A DNA stretch of 64,000 nt from Acidobacteriota bacterium (GTDB taxonomy: Bacteria > Acidobacteriota > Terriglobia > Bryobacterales > Bryobacteraceae): positions 1-64,000 of the forward strand of contig JAFDVU010000003.1 in NCBI GenBank assembly GCA_018268835.1, read 5' to 3'. Below are positions 44,191 through 52,814 of this stretch, one piece after another. A program made the translations under genes and the position numbers. The notes below the pieces were generated by a model that worked only from the letters and a program-made list of their open reading frames with translations, was not told where the DNA came from and did no database searches. How positions within the stretch are numbered: position 1 is the stretch's first letter; every line of letters begins with the position of its first letter.

Positions 44191-46379
44191 TTCCTGGTCT
44201 CCGGTTGGAGCAGGAAGGAGAGAAAGGTGTTCCGGCGATCAACCTGGCGCTTCTCTGCACAGTTCTCCATGCCCCACCGATCCCCCAGCAGGATCACGGA
44301 TTCCTTCGCGCGCGTTACTGCCGTGTACAGGAGGTTGCGGTGATGCATGAAGGAGTGCGATTTGTGGGCGACCACAACGGCGCACGGGAACTCCGACCCC
44401 TGCACCTTGTGAATCGATGTGGCATACGCCAACTGGACATTGCTGGCCGCTTCACTGGCGGCCTTGATCTCTACCGGGCGGCCATCGAAGTCGATGGTCA
44501 TCGCCCCATCGCGTTCCACGCCGAGGACCACACCCATCGCGCCGTTCATGACACCGAGGTCATAGTCGTTCTTCGTCTGGATCACCTTGTCGCCCGTGTA
44601 GAAGCGGTGCCGGTGCCCGGCTTCGATCTCGGGCACTTCGAAGTCGAAGAGCTTTTTCTGAAGCAACCGCTGAAGCTCTACGTTGAGCTCTATGGTGCCG
44701 AGAGGCCCCCTGTGCGTGGGCGTCAATACCTGTACGTCGCAAATCAGGTCGTAGCCGAGCCGCTCCTGCAACACCTCGTCGAACAGGAGCAACAGCATGC
44801 GCCGCACGTCGCCGGTGTCCGTGAACCGGTCGATCACATACCATGGCCGGCGGTCGCCATTCTTCACATCCGCGGTCGGCCGCACCTCGCCGGACAGAAT
44901 GGCGGTCGAGTTCTCTTTGAGCACGCCTGCCTGCCGGATGATCTGGGTGAGTACGGTCGTCGGAATCGCGCGCGACTTCACCAGGTCGCGGAGAAGATTG
45001 CCCGGCCCGACCGGCGGCAACTGATTATGGTCACCGACAAGGACGACGGCAGTCTTCGATCTGTCAATGGCCTGAAACAGTCGCCACGCGAGCGGCACGT
45101 CCACCATCGAGACTTCGTCCACCACAAGGATGTCCGCCTCGATCGGGTTGAGCGCATCACGGGAATATGTGCTCCCGTTGTAGCCCAGCAGACGGTGGAT
45201 CGTACTGGCCTCGTGTCCCACGACCTGTTCCAGCCGCTTGGCGGCCTTGCCAGTGGGTGCGGCCAGGACCACGCGCTTCTCCAGGAGGTTGCCGATGGTG
45301 GTGATCGTTGAGACGGCATACGTCTTTCCGCTCCCGGCGCCCCCGGTCATCAGCGAGATGGCACACGCGAGCGCGTTCTTCACGGCCGCCCTCTGCTCCG
45401 GGTTCAGTTCCGGGCCTTCCGCGTCGAGCAAACCTTCGACATCCGCGATCACGTGTGGGCTTCGCGATCCAGCCGTCTGCAACACATCGGCCAGATCCCG
45501 CTCTATGCGGTGGATCTCCGGATCGGCAACTACCAGACGTTCAAAGGGATGGCTGACGAGCAGGCCCTCGGCGATCAGCGCCTCCAGATGGCCCTCGATC
45601 ACTTCCCGGCTATCGAGCGTGTCCATCACGAGCAGGTTGTTGGCGCGGTCGAGGAGGTCCTCGTATTCAACCCAGCAGTCGCCGCCATCCAGTGCGTCGA
45701 GCACGCAGTAGTGAATCCCGGCGCGAATGCGCGAAGGCAGATCTTTGGGCGTGCCCATCTTGCGGGCGATCTTATCGACGCGTTTGAATCCAAAACCTGA
45801 GATCTCGCGCATCAGCACGTAGGGATCGCGTTCGAGAATCGGCACCACCTGGCTGCCGAACCGGTCCACCAGAGTCGTGACCTGGTGATGGGTCAATCCG
45901 AACCGCGACAGATAGGTCATGGCTGCGTTGAAATCGCTGTTGGCCATCCAGATACGCTGAAGCGCCAGAATCGAGTCCAGCGGAGCCTTCGCGGCGGTCG
46001 CGACCGCTTCGGGCCGGGTCCGGATCGCCGCGTCAAAGCCGGCGCCAAACTCAACCGCAATGAGCCGGGCCTTGGCCGGACCGATCCCTTTCACGTCCGG
46101 ATGGTTCGCGAGGAAGTTCGCCAGCCCATCGGCGTCCATCTCCAGGTCGTAACCAAGGCATTCAACCGAGAACTGGCGCCCGTACTTGGGGTGATTCATC
46201 CACAGGCCTTCGAAGCGCACCGGGTCGTTGGGCTTCGCGAAGACCTTGCCAGCGAAGTTCACCAGCGCGCCTTCCGCCGTTCGAAGGCGCCCGGCAGTAA
46301 ATGCCGGGCCCGAGTAGAAGACCGTTTCCACGATGCCGCGGAGGGAGGTGCGCGTCTCCGCGGTTGCTACCTTCGTCAT
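44187..46379 (-). CDS. RecD2-like DNA helicase
   Basis: 730 residues from ATG 46379; a longer frame to 46577 runs back through the end of the ERCC4 gene and is disfavoured by the ATGA overlap with that gene. An N-terminal helix-hairpin-helix region has V-K-G-I-G-P-A-K-A-R. Then come Walker A G-G-A-G-S-G-K-T, L-V-V-D-E-V-S-M-V-D (Walker B) and further SF1 motifs (L-V-G-D-H-N-Q-L-P-P-V-G-P-G, T-P-T-H-R-G-P-L-G, T-S-I-H-K-V-Q-G-S-E). It resembles RecD2 and would process DNA in replication or recombination. Confidence 0.9.
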   Translation of the reverse strand: MTKVATAETRTSLRGIVETVFYSGPAFTAGRLRTAEGALVNFAGKVFAKPNDPVRFEGLWMNHPKYGRQFSVECLGYDLEMDADGLANFLANHPDVKGIGPAKARLIAVEFGAGFDAAIRTRPEAVATAAKAPLDSILALQRIWMANSDFNAAMTYLSRFGLTHHQVTTLVDRFGSQVVPILERDPYVLMREISGFGFKRVDKIARKMGTPKDLPSRIRAGIHYCVLDALDGGDCWVEYEDLLDRANNLLVMDTLDSREVIEGHLEALIAEGLLVSHPFERLVVADPEIHRIERDLADVLQTAGSRSPHVIADVEGLLDAEGPELNPEQRAAVKNALACAISLMTGGAGSGKTYAVSTITTIGNLLEKRVVLAAPTGKAAKRLEQVVGHEASTIHRLLGYNGSTYSRDALNPIEADILVVDEVSMVDVPLAWRLFQAIDRSKTAVVLVGDHNQLPPVGPGNLLRDLVKSRAIPTTVLTQIIRQAGVLKENSTAILSGEVRPTADVKNGDRRPWYVIDRFTDTGDVRRMLLLLFDEVLQERLGYDLICDVQVLTPTHRGPLGTIELNVELQRLLQKKLFDFEVPEIEAGHRHRFYTGDKVIQTKNDYDLGVMNGAMGVVLGVERDGAMTIDFDGRPVEIKAASEAASNVQLAYATSIHKVQGSEFPCAVVVAHKSHSFMHHRNLLYTAVTRAKESVILLGDRWGMENCAEKRQVDRRNTFLSFLLQPETRK

Positions 46380-46822
46380 GCATGCCACCTCGTGTGTGCG
46401 GCCAGCAGGTACGCCTGTACGAAGTGGCAGGCAGCCTGCCGGCTGGAACAGAAGAAAACCGGAACGCGGAAATCGAGAATGATCGATAAAGCGCTGCCGA
46501 CCACGGCGTTCGGATGGGCATCGCCGCGGTATCGGTGCAGCAGCACTTCCAGGAGACCCGCCTCGACCACGACACATGCCGCCCGGTACTCGGCCAGCTT
46601 CCGCAGTTCCTTGCGAAAGCGAGCCCGGCTGTGAATCACCGTCGATACGAAGTCCTCGAGGCTCTTGCGCTCCACGGCCACGATGTTTTCCAGCCCGGCG
46701 ACGGAGTAATCCCCGGCCGGCAGCGCGCGCCGCACCGTCGCCAGCCGGGAATCGAATGAATAGCCTTCCTGTTCGCGCGTGTCGATGACGATCGTGACCG
46801 GTCCCGCGTTAGAACGGGACAA
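46376..46822 (-). CDS. ERCC4-type nuclease
   Basis: 148 residues, starting at TTG inside the end of the DUF669 gene; no other good start is available. The motifs I-D-T-R-E-Q, G-D-Y-S-V and V-E-R-K-S-L-E-D are the metal-binding core of the ERCC4 (XPF) nuclease domain. It lacks the helicase and helix-hairpin-helix parts of XPF. It probably cuts branched DNA in phage recombination or repair. It lies between the DUF669 gene and the helicase, overlapping both. Confidence 0.85.
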   Translation of the reverse strand: MSRSNAGPVTIVIDTREQEGYSFDSRLATVRRALPAGDYSVAGLENIVAVERKSLEDFVSTVIHSRARFRKELRKLAEYRAACVVVEAGLLEVLLHRYRGDAHPNAVVGSALSIILDFRVPVFFCSSRQAACHFVQAYLLAAHTRWHA

Positions 46823-47267
46823 GGGCGTCGCCGGCCTCCTGCCGGAACTTGCCGGGCGTGCGGTCCGTCTCGATGCGGCGGTTGAAGAAGATGTTTTCGT
46901 TCTCGCCCTTCGTCTTCTTAGTGACTTCGAGCTTCACGTCGAGCAGTTTCTTCAGGTGCTTCGGCAGATCGGAGATCCTGTCGAGGTCCAGGCCGCACAT
47001 GTGGAGGTCGGTCTTCACGTACTTCAGCGTGTTGTGGGTAATGACGCTGTTGCGCCAGATGAGGCGGTTAATGAACTTCGGCGCGATCACACGCAGGGTC
47101 CACTTCAGCATCGGGTTCCCGGTGGACTGCGCCTCCGTCAACTCGACCTTCTCCACCGCTACCTGATACTTGCCGTCAGGTACGCTTTCAAAATCGCCGC
47201 GCTCTTCCGGCTGCTCGGAACGGTAGTCGTCGTCAAACTGCGACAGGTCAATTGCACGTTTGCTCAT
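46809..47267 (-). CDS. DUF669 protein
   Basis: 152 residues. The start follows AGGAG within AGGAGAAAAACAGT. The motif G-K-Y-Q-V-A-V-E-K-V-E-L, the central L-K-W-T-L-R-V-I and the N-terminal D-D-Y-R-S-E match DUF669. In phages this family is usually next to the RecA-like ATPase and recombination nucleases, and is suspected to bind single-stranded DNA. That context holds here. The exact role is not established. Confidence 0.85.
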   Translation of the reverse strand: MSKRAIDLSQFDDDYRSEQPEERGDFESVPDGKYQVAVEKVELTEAQSTGNPMLKWTLRVIAPKFINRLIWRNSVITHNTLKYVKTDLHMCGLDLDRISDLPKHLKKLLDVKLEVTKKTKGENENIFFNRRIETDRTPGKFRQEAGDALVPF

Positions 47268-47289
47268 ACTGTTTTTCTCCTGTTGGATT

Positions 47290-48030
47290 TCACTTCGCCG
47301 CCGGCCTGGCTGTGGGCTGCGGCTTCAGCGGCGCGACCGCCGCATTGAATGCGTCGAGGAACTTCCGGAAGTCAAGATCGATGGTCTCGGGGAGGCGGCC
47401 GGTCCGGTCGCCCGCTTCGTAGTAAAGGCTGGGCTTGGTGCGGATCACGCGCTTGATACTCTCGGCGCCGCCCTCGGCGGTGGCCGTTTCCAGATCGCAG
47501 AACAGCACCTGATCCACCATGCCCAGGACGATCTTGCGGGCCTTGTCGGGCAGCGTCGGCACGATCCGGGTGTACTTGCCCGTGCGCGTGTCCACTTCGA
47601 TCTCCTTGGCGTGAGAAATCAGGAAGAGGCCATACGGCAGGAACGCGAGCTTGGTCAGCACCCGCTGGAATTCATTGTTCACGAGGGCGTACCCCTTGCC
47701 GTAGCCGAGGTCCGATTCGTGCTCGATCTTGTACTTCTTGACGATGTAGTCCGTGCAGAACTTGTATGCGTTGTCGATAGTGTCGACGATGATGGTTCGG
47801 AACGCGTGCTTTCCCTCCGTCACTTCGGCGCAGGCGTTGAGTAAGTCATCCCAGGATTGAATCGGCACCTGATAGACATCGAGTGCGTTCAGGCCGGGCT
47901 CGGTGGCGAGGAACAGCGCGCCGTCGGACTGGGAGCAGAATGTGGATTTCCCGATTTTCGTTTGGCCGTACACCAGCACCGTGAGGTCGGCCAGGTCGGG
48001 CTTGGGTTGTGTCTTTGCGGTCGGCAGCAT
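47290..48030 (-). CDS. RecA-like phage ATP-binding protein
   Basis: 246 residues from ATG 48030, which follows AAGGAG. Walker A is G-Q-T-K-I-G-K-S-T near 24-32; Walker B is probably R-T-I-I-V-D-T-I-D near 80-88. This is the phage nucleotide-binding ATPase type found with DUF669, Cas4-like nuclease and RecD-like helicase in Sak4-type recombination modules. Sak4-like function (strand annealing or exchange) is inference. Confidence 0.8.
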   Translation of the reverse strand: MLPTAKTQPKPDLADLTVLVYGQTKIGKSTFCSQSDGALFLATEPGLNALDVYQVPIQSWDDLLNACAEVTEGKHAFRTIIVDTIDNAYKFCTDYIVKKYKIEHESDLGYGKGYALVNNEFQRVLTKLAFLPYGLFLISHAKEIEVDTRTGKYTRIVPTLPDKARKIVLGMVDQVLFCDLETATAEGGAESIKRVIRTKPSLYYEAGDRTGRLPETIDLDFRKFLDAFNAAVAPLKPQPTARPAAK

Positions 48031-48041
48031 AATTCTCCTTT

Positions 48042-49058
48042 TCAAAAAACTGTTTCTGGCGCCTCGTTCGGCAGCACCCTCAATTCCTCGTTGGGCGCGA
48101 CCCGCTGGTAGAAGTTCTCGATCACGTTGGGATTCCCGTTGGAACGACACAGCGGGAAGTAGGCGCACGGACGCTGATAGTTAAAGCAAAACGCGGTGTT
48201 CTGGTAGAAGACCCCGCGGCGCCGGGCGTCGAGGAACGCCTGCGTCAACTCCCACAGTTCACTGCGGAGGACGTCGAAGCGGTCCCGCGAAAGGTACAGC
48301 ATCTCCCGGTGGAACATCTCCGAATCGGCGTATTTCTCCGCCAGTCGCAGCTGGAACTCATCGTCGGACTCCGGCAGCTTGCGCTTGGCCGTGGTCTTGC
48401 CGGTTTTCGATTTCGCCAGCAACTCCGCGCGCCGGGCCTGGTACTCCTCCTCCGTCTCGCCCTTGCCCTGCTGGAGCTTCGCCTTCACGAGCACGTTGTA
48501 GAGGATCCCGGTGATCGGGATGCCCATCGTCTGCTCGATGTAATGGGCGTAGATGGTGATCTGGAAGTCGGTCCAGAGCTTCTCCAGGTAATCCCCATCG
48601 AGCTGGCCGGCGGTTTTGTGTTCGAGGATGAAGTAGTCGTCGCCGATGCGCACGACGCCATCCACCTTGCCGGCGAGAACGAAGCTGCGGGATGCGGCGC
48701 CGGTGGCCGGGTTGATGATCGGGCCCTCGAAGTTCTTCTCCAGGGCGACAATCTCGAAGTTGTCACTCGCGTACCGCCGCGCGTACGCCTTCATCAGGGC
48801 GGTGGCCAAATGCCAGTCACGGCGCTGGTTCTCGTCCTGAAGATGCTCCGGACAAAGGCGATTGATGAGCGCCAGGATCTCCTGGAGGTCCCGCCGCTGA
48901 TGCCATGCCTGGAGGCATTCGTGGATGATCGCGCCGAAGTGCAGGTTCCGGTCGCGTTCGAGCGGGACCAGATGCTGGAGGTAGCGCAGTTCCACCGCTT
49001 TCCGGCAGTTCCGGAAGAGCGACCACATGGAGTAGGTAGAGACGAGTGGCTGTGTCAT
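48042..49058 (-). CDS. PD-(D/E)XK nuclease, Cas4/AddB-like
   Basis: 338 residues from ATG 49058 (the track extends further into the ParB-like gene). The motif G-K-V-D-G-V-V-R-I-G-D-D-Y-F-I-L-E-H-K-T-A gives the Asp, Glu and Lys of the catalytic core. An N-terminal Cys and C-terminal cysteines (C-F-N-Y-Q-R-P-C-A-Y-F-P-L-C) could hold an iron-sulfur cluster, as in AddB and Cas4. It is probably a DNA-end-processing exonuclease in the recombination module. It overlaps the ParB-like gene by 4 bp. Confidence 0.85.
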   Translation of the reverse strand: MTQPLVSTYSMWSLFRNCRKAVELRYLQHLVPLERDRNLHFGAIIHECLQAWHQRRDLQEILALINRLCPEHLQDENQRRDWHLATALMKAYARRYASDNFEIVALEKNFEGPIINPATGAASRSFVLAGKVDGVVRIGDDYFILEHKTAGQLDGDYLEKLWTDFQITIYAHYIEQTMGIPITGILYNVLVKAKLQQGKGETEEEYQARRAELLAKSKTGKTTAKRKLPESDDEFQLRLAEKYADSEMFHREMLYLSRDRFDVLRSELWELTQAFLDARRRGVFYQNTAFCFNYQRPCAYFPLCRSNGNPNVIENFYQRVAPNEELRVLPNEAPETVF

Positions 49059-50074
49059 AGGGAGTTTGCTCCGGGTGCGACCAGTCTCCGTGTCCGTCTG
49101 CCCGAGTTGATGTGGTCGACGATCAGCCTGCTCAGTACACCGATGCTCGAACTGTTGCACGCCATCGCACGGACACTGGGATCGCTGAGGCCGAACTGGG
49201 CGATCTTCTTCTGCATGTCGCGCTCGATACGGAGCGTGCTCCCGGACCAGAACGTCGGATAACCGGAAATCACGTCCGCAAGCGCGAAGAGGAATCCGGA
49301 TTTCAGGTGCGTGGCCCGATCCTTGTAAAGGATGTTGCGGATGCCCCAGGCTTCATCCAGGAACTCAAAAAATGCCTTGACGTTATCCGGCATCGTGACC
49401 AGGCCGACCTTGGCCATCATGGGCGGCAACGCTTGCCAGATCGCAGGCAGCGCGACATAGCGTCCCGCGCCGAACGCTGAATGGAGCCGCATGACCGTCT
49501 TGACGAACGACAGCGCCGTTATCAGCTCTTCCCGCCGCATGTACTGCGACCAGGAAACCCGCTGGTGCAGAGCGAACGATTCGTCGTTGCAGAGGTCGTG
49601 GAGCCGGCGAAGCGCGGAGCACTGGACCACACGATTCCGGAGCAGCACGTTCGGTGAGAGCCGGGTTCTTCGCAGGTTGAGGATGTCGAACCGCTCCCGC
49701 TCCCAGGTTTCCGTCGTCCCGAAGTGCACCATGGCGCCGACCAACGGGGTTCCGCCGTTCGTCGCAAACTCTCTGGCGGCACTGATCCGCTGGAGGCCAT
49801 CGATGATGTACACGTCGCCTGTGATCGTGTATATGCCGTTCGAATCCGTGCACCCGTAATCTTCACCGCGGGCTGCGAGTTCGACATCGGGCACGCGCCC
49901 CGCCCCATCCCGGAATGCTTGCATCAGCCCGTCGATCGTGGCGGTTCGAAGCGTCTCGCGTTGGTAGTCCGGCTTGAGCAAGCCGCTTAGCGACGCGGGA
50001 TCGATTACCCCGCGCAGTACAATCCGGCCCGGCGTGAGTTCATCCAGGGCGCCGGACAGCAGTCGTAGCGTCAT
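49055..50074 (-). CDS. ParB-like / DGQHR-type protein
   Basis: 339 residues from ATG 50074. The motif V-Y-I-I-D-G-L-Q-R-I-S-A-A-R-E-F (about 88-103) is the ParB/Srx or DGQHR-type core. Helical parts follow (about 200-330). It overlaps the next gene by 4 bp. It probably binds phage DNA, or has a nuclease- or CTPase-like core; its function is not known. It is one of four ParB-like domains in this prophage. Confidence 0.7.
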   Translation of the reverse strand: MTLRLLSGALDELTPGRIVLRGVIDPASLSGLLKPDYQRETLRTATIDGLMQAFRDGAGRVPDVELAARGEDYGCTDSNGIYTITGDVYIIDGLQRISAAREFATNGGTPLVGAMVHFGTTETWERERFDILNLRRTRLSPNVLLRNRVVQCSALRRLHDLCNDESFALHQRVSWSQYMRREELITALSFVKTVMRLHSAFGAGRYVALPAIWQALPPMMAKVGLVTMPDNVKAFFEFLDEAWGIRNILYKDRATHLKSGFLFALADVISGYPTFWSGSTLRIERDMQKKIAQFGLSDPSVRAMACNSSSIGVLSRLIVDHINSGRRTRRLVAPGANSL

Positions 50075-50913
50075 GAGTTCTTCTCCTGAATTTCCAAACG
50101 GAATGCGTTCAGCGGGTCGGCTGCGACCGCCTTTCCCTCGATCTCCGCACTGGCGGCGGAAATGGCCTGGCTGACGTTGGCCAGCAACTGTTCCGCGTAT
50201 TCGAATTCGCCGGCAGTCTCGCCCAGCCATCCGGCCAGGTGGGCGAGGTGCTTTGTGGCCTCAATAAACGAGAGAATCGACCGGGTCATCCGCTCGATCT
50301 TTTCCGCCCGCGCAGTTCTTCGCGTACGCGCAGCCGCCGGATCTGGAGACGCAGCCTTCGCTTCCATCGCCGTCTGGGCCTGTTCCGGCGGAGGGGCCTT
50401 GCCGATCCTCGTGATGTCGATCGTCCGCCCGTCGCGTCCCTTGCGCTTCGGCGACTGTGGAATTTCCATAGTCAACTTCGTCCGCCAGTTCCCGACCGTC
50501 TTCACGTCGACGCCGACGTGAGCAGCAAGCTGGTGGTCGCTGAGAGTGCCGGCATTGGTGTGGGTCAGCGCCGCTCTTACCGCCCGCTGTTTATCTCTGT
50601 TCGTGCGGCGGAGGCCGTTAGCTTTGTTTGCGCCGAAGCTGTACCACAGCGCGTCCTGCTTTGTGCCCTGGTACACCTCGCACGCGATAACGCCGTGTCC
50701 GGCGTTTTCGGCGGCCTGAATCCGATGGAAGCCATCCGCAAGCCAGTAGTCGGTGCCGTCGTAGAACACGACCACGGGCGGGAATTCCGCGCCGGCGGCC
50801 ATGCTCGCCATGTAATCGGAGACCGCTTCCCGATTGATGGCGGCCCGCGGCTGCGTGCCGCCATCCCGCCGGATGCCGGAGATGGGGACCGATTGCGAGT
50901 CAGTCACACGCAC
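50071..50913 (-). CDS. ParB-like nuclease-domain protein
   Basis: 280 residues. The ParB-type domain has P-P-V-V-V-F-Y-D-G and W-L-A-D-G-F-H-R-I-Q-A-A (57-68). A helix-turn-helix follows (S-D-H-Q-L-A-A-H-V-G-V-D-V-K-T-V). The rest is a basic linker and a helical C-terminal part. This domain set resembles plasmid and phage ParB proteins that bind DNA and regulate or segregate. The DNA for T-M-E-I-P contains a near copy of the palindrome at 36851. It overlaps the sigma-like gene by 14 bp. Confidence 0.8.
   Translation of the reverse strand: MRVTDSQSVPISGIRRDGGTQPRAAINREAVSDYMASMAAGAEFPPVVVFYDGTDYWLADGFHRIQAAENAGHGVIACEVYQGTKQDALWYSFGANKANGLRRTNRDKQRAVRAALTHTNAGTLSDHQLAAHVGVDVKTVGNWRTKLTMEIPQSPKRKGRDGRTIDITRIGKAPPPEQAQTAMEAKAASPDPAAARTRRTARAEKIERMTRSILSFIEATKHLAHLAGWLGETAGEFEYAEQLLANVSQAISAASAEIEGKAVAADPLNAFRLEIQEKNS
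50453..50473. repeat. Near copy of the 36851 palindrome inside the ParB-like gene
   Basis: GACTGTGGAA-T-TTCCATAGTC differs from the site at 36851-36871 at one base, and the match runs into both flanks for about 23 bases. Here it is coding (T-M-E-I-P-Q). Confidence 0.65.
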
Positions 50914-51442
50914 CTCCCCCGGCCTGCGGCCTGAATCCGGCTTGCATGAACGCCGCGCGGATCCTTGCGATGCTCCGGTTGAGTTGAGCCGCCGTCAGAC
51001 CTGTTTTCCGGCGAACAACCGACACGGGCATCTCGGCCAGCAACCGGGCGATGCTCGTCAGATCGGGGGGCAGGCTCGCCAGAACCCGCTCCGTATCCAG
51101 ACCGAGCTCGAGAAGCGGCCGAAAGTCCTCCGCCGGTAGCTCGCAGGCACTGCCGGCTTCGGATTCCTCGATCGGCTGAGGCTGCGGGCGAAATTTCTGC
51201 CGGGATGCCAAGACACAGGCGTGGTGGCGCACGACGCCGCGCACGAACCCTTGCCAGTTCCCGCGCGAGCTGTCGAATTTGGGCAACCGCCGGAGACAGT
51301 CGAGCGCCAGATCCTGGCGGAGATCGTCCCATTCATCCGCCGCGAAGCCGAAGCTCGTCTGAAGCAGGCTCGCGCGCAGCGCGGTTTGCTGGAGCAGGTA
51401 CGGGGTGAAATCCGCCAGGGGTATGGTTGCCGCCGCCATCAC
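50900..51442 (-). CDS. Sigma-70-like phage protein
   Basis: 180 residues. The region D-E-W-D-D-L-R-Q-D-L-A-L-D-C-L-R-R-L-P-K-F-D (about 37-58) is like sigma region 2, and the C-terminal part has a helix-turn-helix-like segment (V-S-V-V-R-R-K-T-G-L-T-A-A-Q-L-N-R-S-I). It has the build of an ECF sigma or a close relative. It might direct late transcription of the phage. It is near the start of the early operon. Confidence 0.65.
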   Translation of the reverse strand: MMAAATIPLADFTPYLLQQTALRASLLQTSFGFAADEWDDLRQDLALDCLRRLPKFDSSRGNWQGFVRGVVRHHACVLASRQKFRPQPQPIEESEAGSACELPAEDFRPLLELGLDTERVLASLPPDLTSIARLLAEMPVSVVRRKTGLTAAQLNRSIARIRAAFMQAGFRPQAGGGACD

Positions 51443-51783
51443 CGCCGTACCCCCTGAATAGGGCGTTCAATCACGGCGCGGCGCGGAATCCCGTAGCGGA
51501 TATCGATCCGCTCGATGATGCCGTCCCGTAACTGGTCCAGCTCATCCATGAGCCGGATGATCTCCTCGCGCAATTCGAAATCGGGCAAATCCGAGAGGCG
51601 GACCGGCGGTTCGTGGACGGTATCCAGCTTGACTTCCTGAAACACAATCGGTGCGGGATTGAATACCGGCTCACCTCCGCGAATTTCGAGGCCTTCGATG
51701 TGCCCGAAGATCGTGGATTGAAAGAGCCGGACCAGCGCTTGGCGGCCCGCGGAAAGACGAGAGAATCGCGTGGTGCGGTCCAT
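51439..51783 (-). CDS. Hypothetical early protein (114 aa)
   Basis: 114 residues, ATG start, overlapping the sigma-like gene by 4 bp. N-terminal basic helix, central beta strands (F-Q-E-V-K-L-D-T-V) and a helical D-E-L-D-Q-L-R-D-G-I-I-E-R segment. No known family. Its position suggests a small regulator of the early operon. Confidence 0.6.
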   Translation of the reverse strand: MDRTTRFSRLSAGRQALVRLFQSTIFGHIEGLEIRGGEPVFNPAPIVFQEVKLDTVHEPPVRLSDLPDFELREEIIRLMDELDQLRDGIIERIDIRYGIPRRAVIERPIQGVRR

Positions 51784-51791
51784 GGCCGGCC

Positions 51792-52115
51792 TTACTCCCC
51801 CATCCCCGCGCGGTTCCGCACCAGGAATTCCTCGACGGCGGCGTGCACGCGCGGCGGATTCGCGGCCGCTGGCTCCATGCCGTCCAAACGAGCGGTGCCT
51901 TTGAGATCCCGGAGCAGCCGGACGCGGATGCGGTCCAGCCGCTTCATCAGCGTCCAGGTGAGATCGTCATCGAGATGGTGGAGGACCGCAACGCCGCCGA
52001 TAAGCAGGGCGATGTCGTTGAACGCCTCCCTAACCAGGGGCTCCGGGTCTCCCTTGACGATTGCCGGAGCTTGGGGGTCCTGCTGGTTTCCGTTAGTAGC
52101 AGATGCTGAATTCAT
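51792..52115 (-). CDS. First gene of the early operon (107 aa)
   Basis: ATG 52115 is favoured over the longer upstream frame, which runs through the operator region; AGAGGCAACG precedes it. The 107 residues contain V-L-H-H-L-D-D-D-L-T-W-T-L-M-K-R-L-D-R-I and two further helices. No family recognised. It is the first gene of the leftward early operon and lies beside the operator pair. Confidence 0.6.
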   Translation of the reverse strand: MNSASATNGNQQDPQAPAIVKGDPEPLVREAFNDIALLIGGVAVLHHLDDDLTWTLMKRLDRIRVRLLRDLKGTARLDGMEPAAANPPRVHAAVEEFLVRNRAGMGE

Positions 52116-52135
52116 CGTTGCCTCTGCTACTGGCT

Positions 52136-52151
52136 GGGTGACATGTAACCC
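52136..52151. promoter_or_regulatory. Operator copy 1 (GGGTGACATGTAACCC)
   Basis: A 16-bp near-perfect palindrome (one mismatch to the perfect copy at 52243). It lies 21 bp before the start of the leftward early operon and 107 bp from copy 2. It is probably bound by a repressor or activator dimer. Confidence 0.7.
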
Positions 52152-52242
52152 AACTCCCGGTTTTCCACAGAGGTCGAAAGCTAAGCGACTGAAAACACGC
52201 CGAATTTTGCCTCGAATTTTTTCGCGGCGGGCCGCCGACGGT

Positions 52243-52258
52243 GGGTTACATGTAACCC
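52243..52258. promoter_or_regulatory. Operator copy 2 (GGGTTACATGTAACCC)
   Basis: A perfect 16-bp palindrome lying between the divergent early operon and the rightward gene at 52323. The two sites are about ten helical turns apart, so looping or joint binding is possible. The region between holds two CGAATTTT repeats (52201, 52213). Confidence 0.8.
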
Positions 52259-52322
52259 TACTCAGGAATCCGGCCTGAATTCCCGATGGCGAAGAAAAGG
52301 AGAATACGCTAAGATCAGTGAC

Positions 52323-52805
52323 GTGAACGGGTTTCGCTTCCAGGAGTTCCAGTTCGACCCGGGCCTCGATCCCGACTGGCTTCGGCTGCGGCGGCACAAG
52401 CAGTTGGTGGGCGGTCGGACGGCCCACGAACTCACCGAACTCTGGGAGCGGGAGATCCTAAGCCGGGTCAGGTTGAGCGAGACGTCTGGCGCGCAACCAA
52501 GGTTCGTGCCAGAGCGCCTGCTGGCACCCATCACGAAACTGAACATCCGGGTGCGCCACACACTTTACCGCGTGGAAATCGAAGTCCGGGTTTCGGATGG
52601 TCACTGGCATCCCGTGGTACAGAGTTGCCTCTCCTACGAGCAGGCAAACCCGTTTTTGTTGCGTGGAAGGCTTCCAGTCCGGAACTACGGCGATCTCCTG
52701 CCCATCGTGGTCCGGCACATCCGGTGGTCGGACTCCGTTCTTCTGCAGCACCCGGATCTCAAATGCATCCTCGCCGGCCAACTGCCCGAAGCGAAGCTGG
52801 TGTAG
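52323..52805 (+). CDS. Hypothetical protein divergent from the early operon (160 aa)
   Basis: GTG start, 160 residues, transcribed away from the early operon across the operator pair. It has a helix with H-E-L-T-E-L-W-E-R-E, and a beta-rich second half (V-E-I-E-V-R-V-S-D-G-H-W). No helix-turn-helix is visible, so I cannot call it a repressor. It ends 10 bp from the convergent 478-residue gene. The location is that of cI or cro in lambda. Confidence 0.6.
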   Translation: MNGFRFQEFQFDPGLDPDWLRLRRHKQLVGGRTAHELTELWEREILSRVRLSETSGAQPRFVPERLLAPITKLNIRVRHTLYRVEIEVRVSDGHWHPVVQSCLSYEQANPFLLRGRLPVRNYGDLLPIVVRHIRWSDSVLLQHPDLKCILAGQLPEAKLV

Positions 52806-52814
52806 TGCTGCAGC

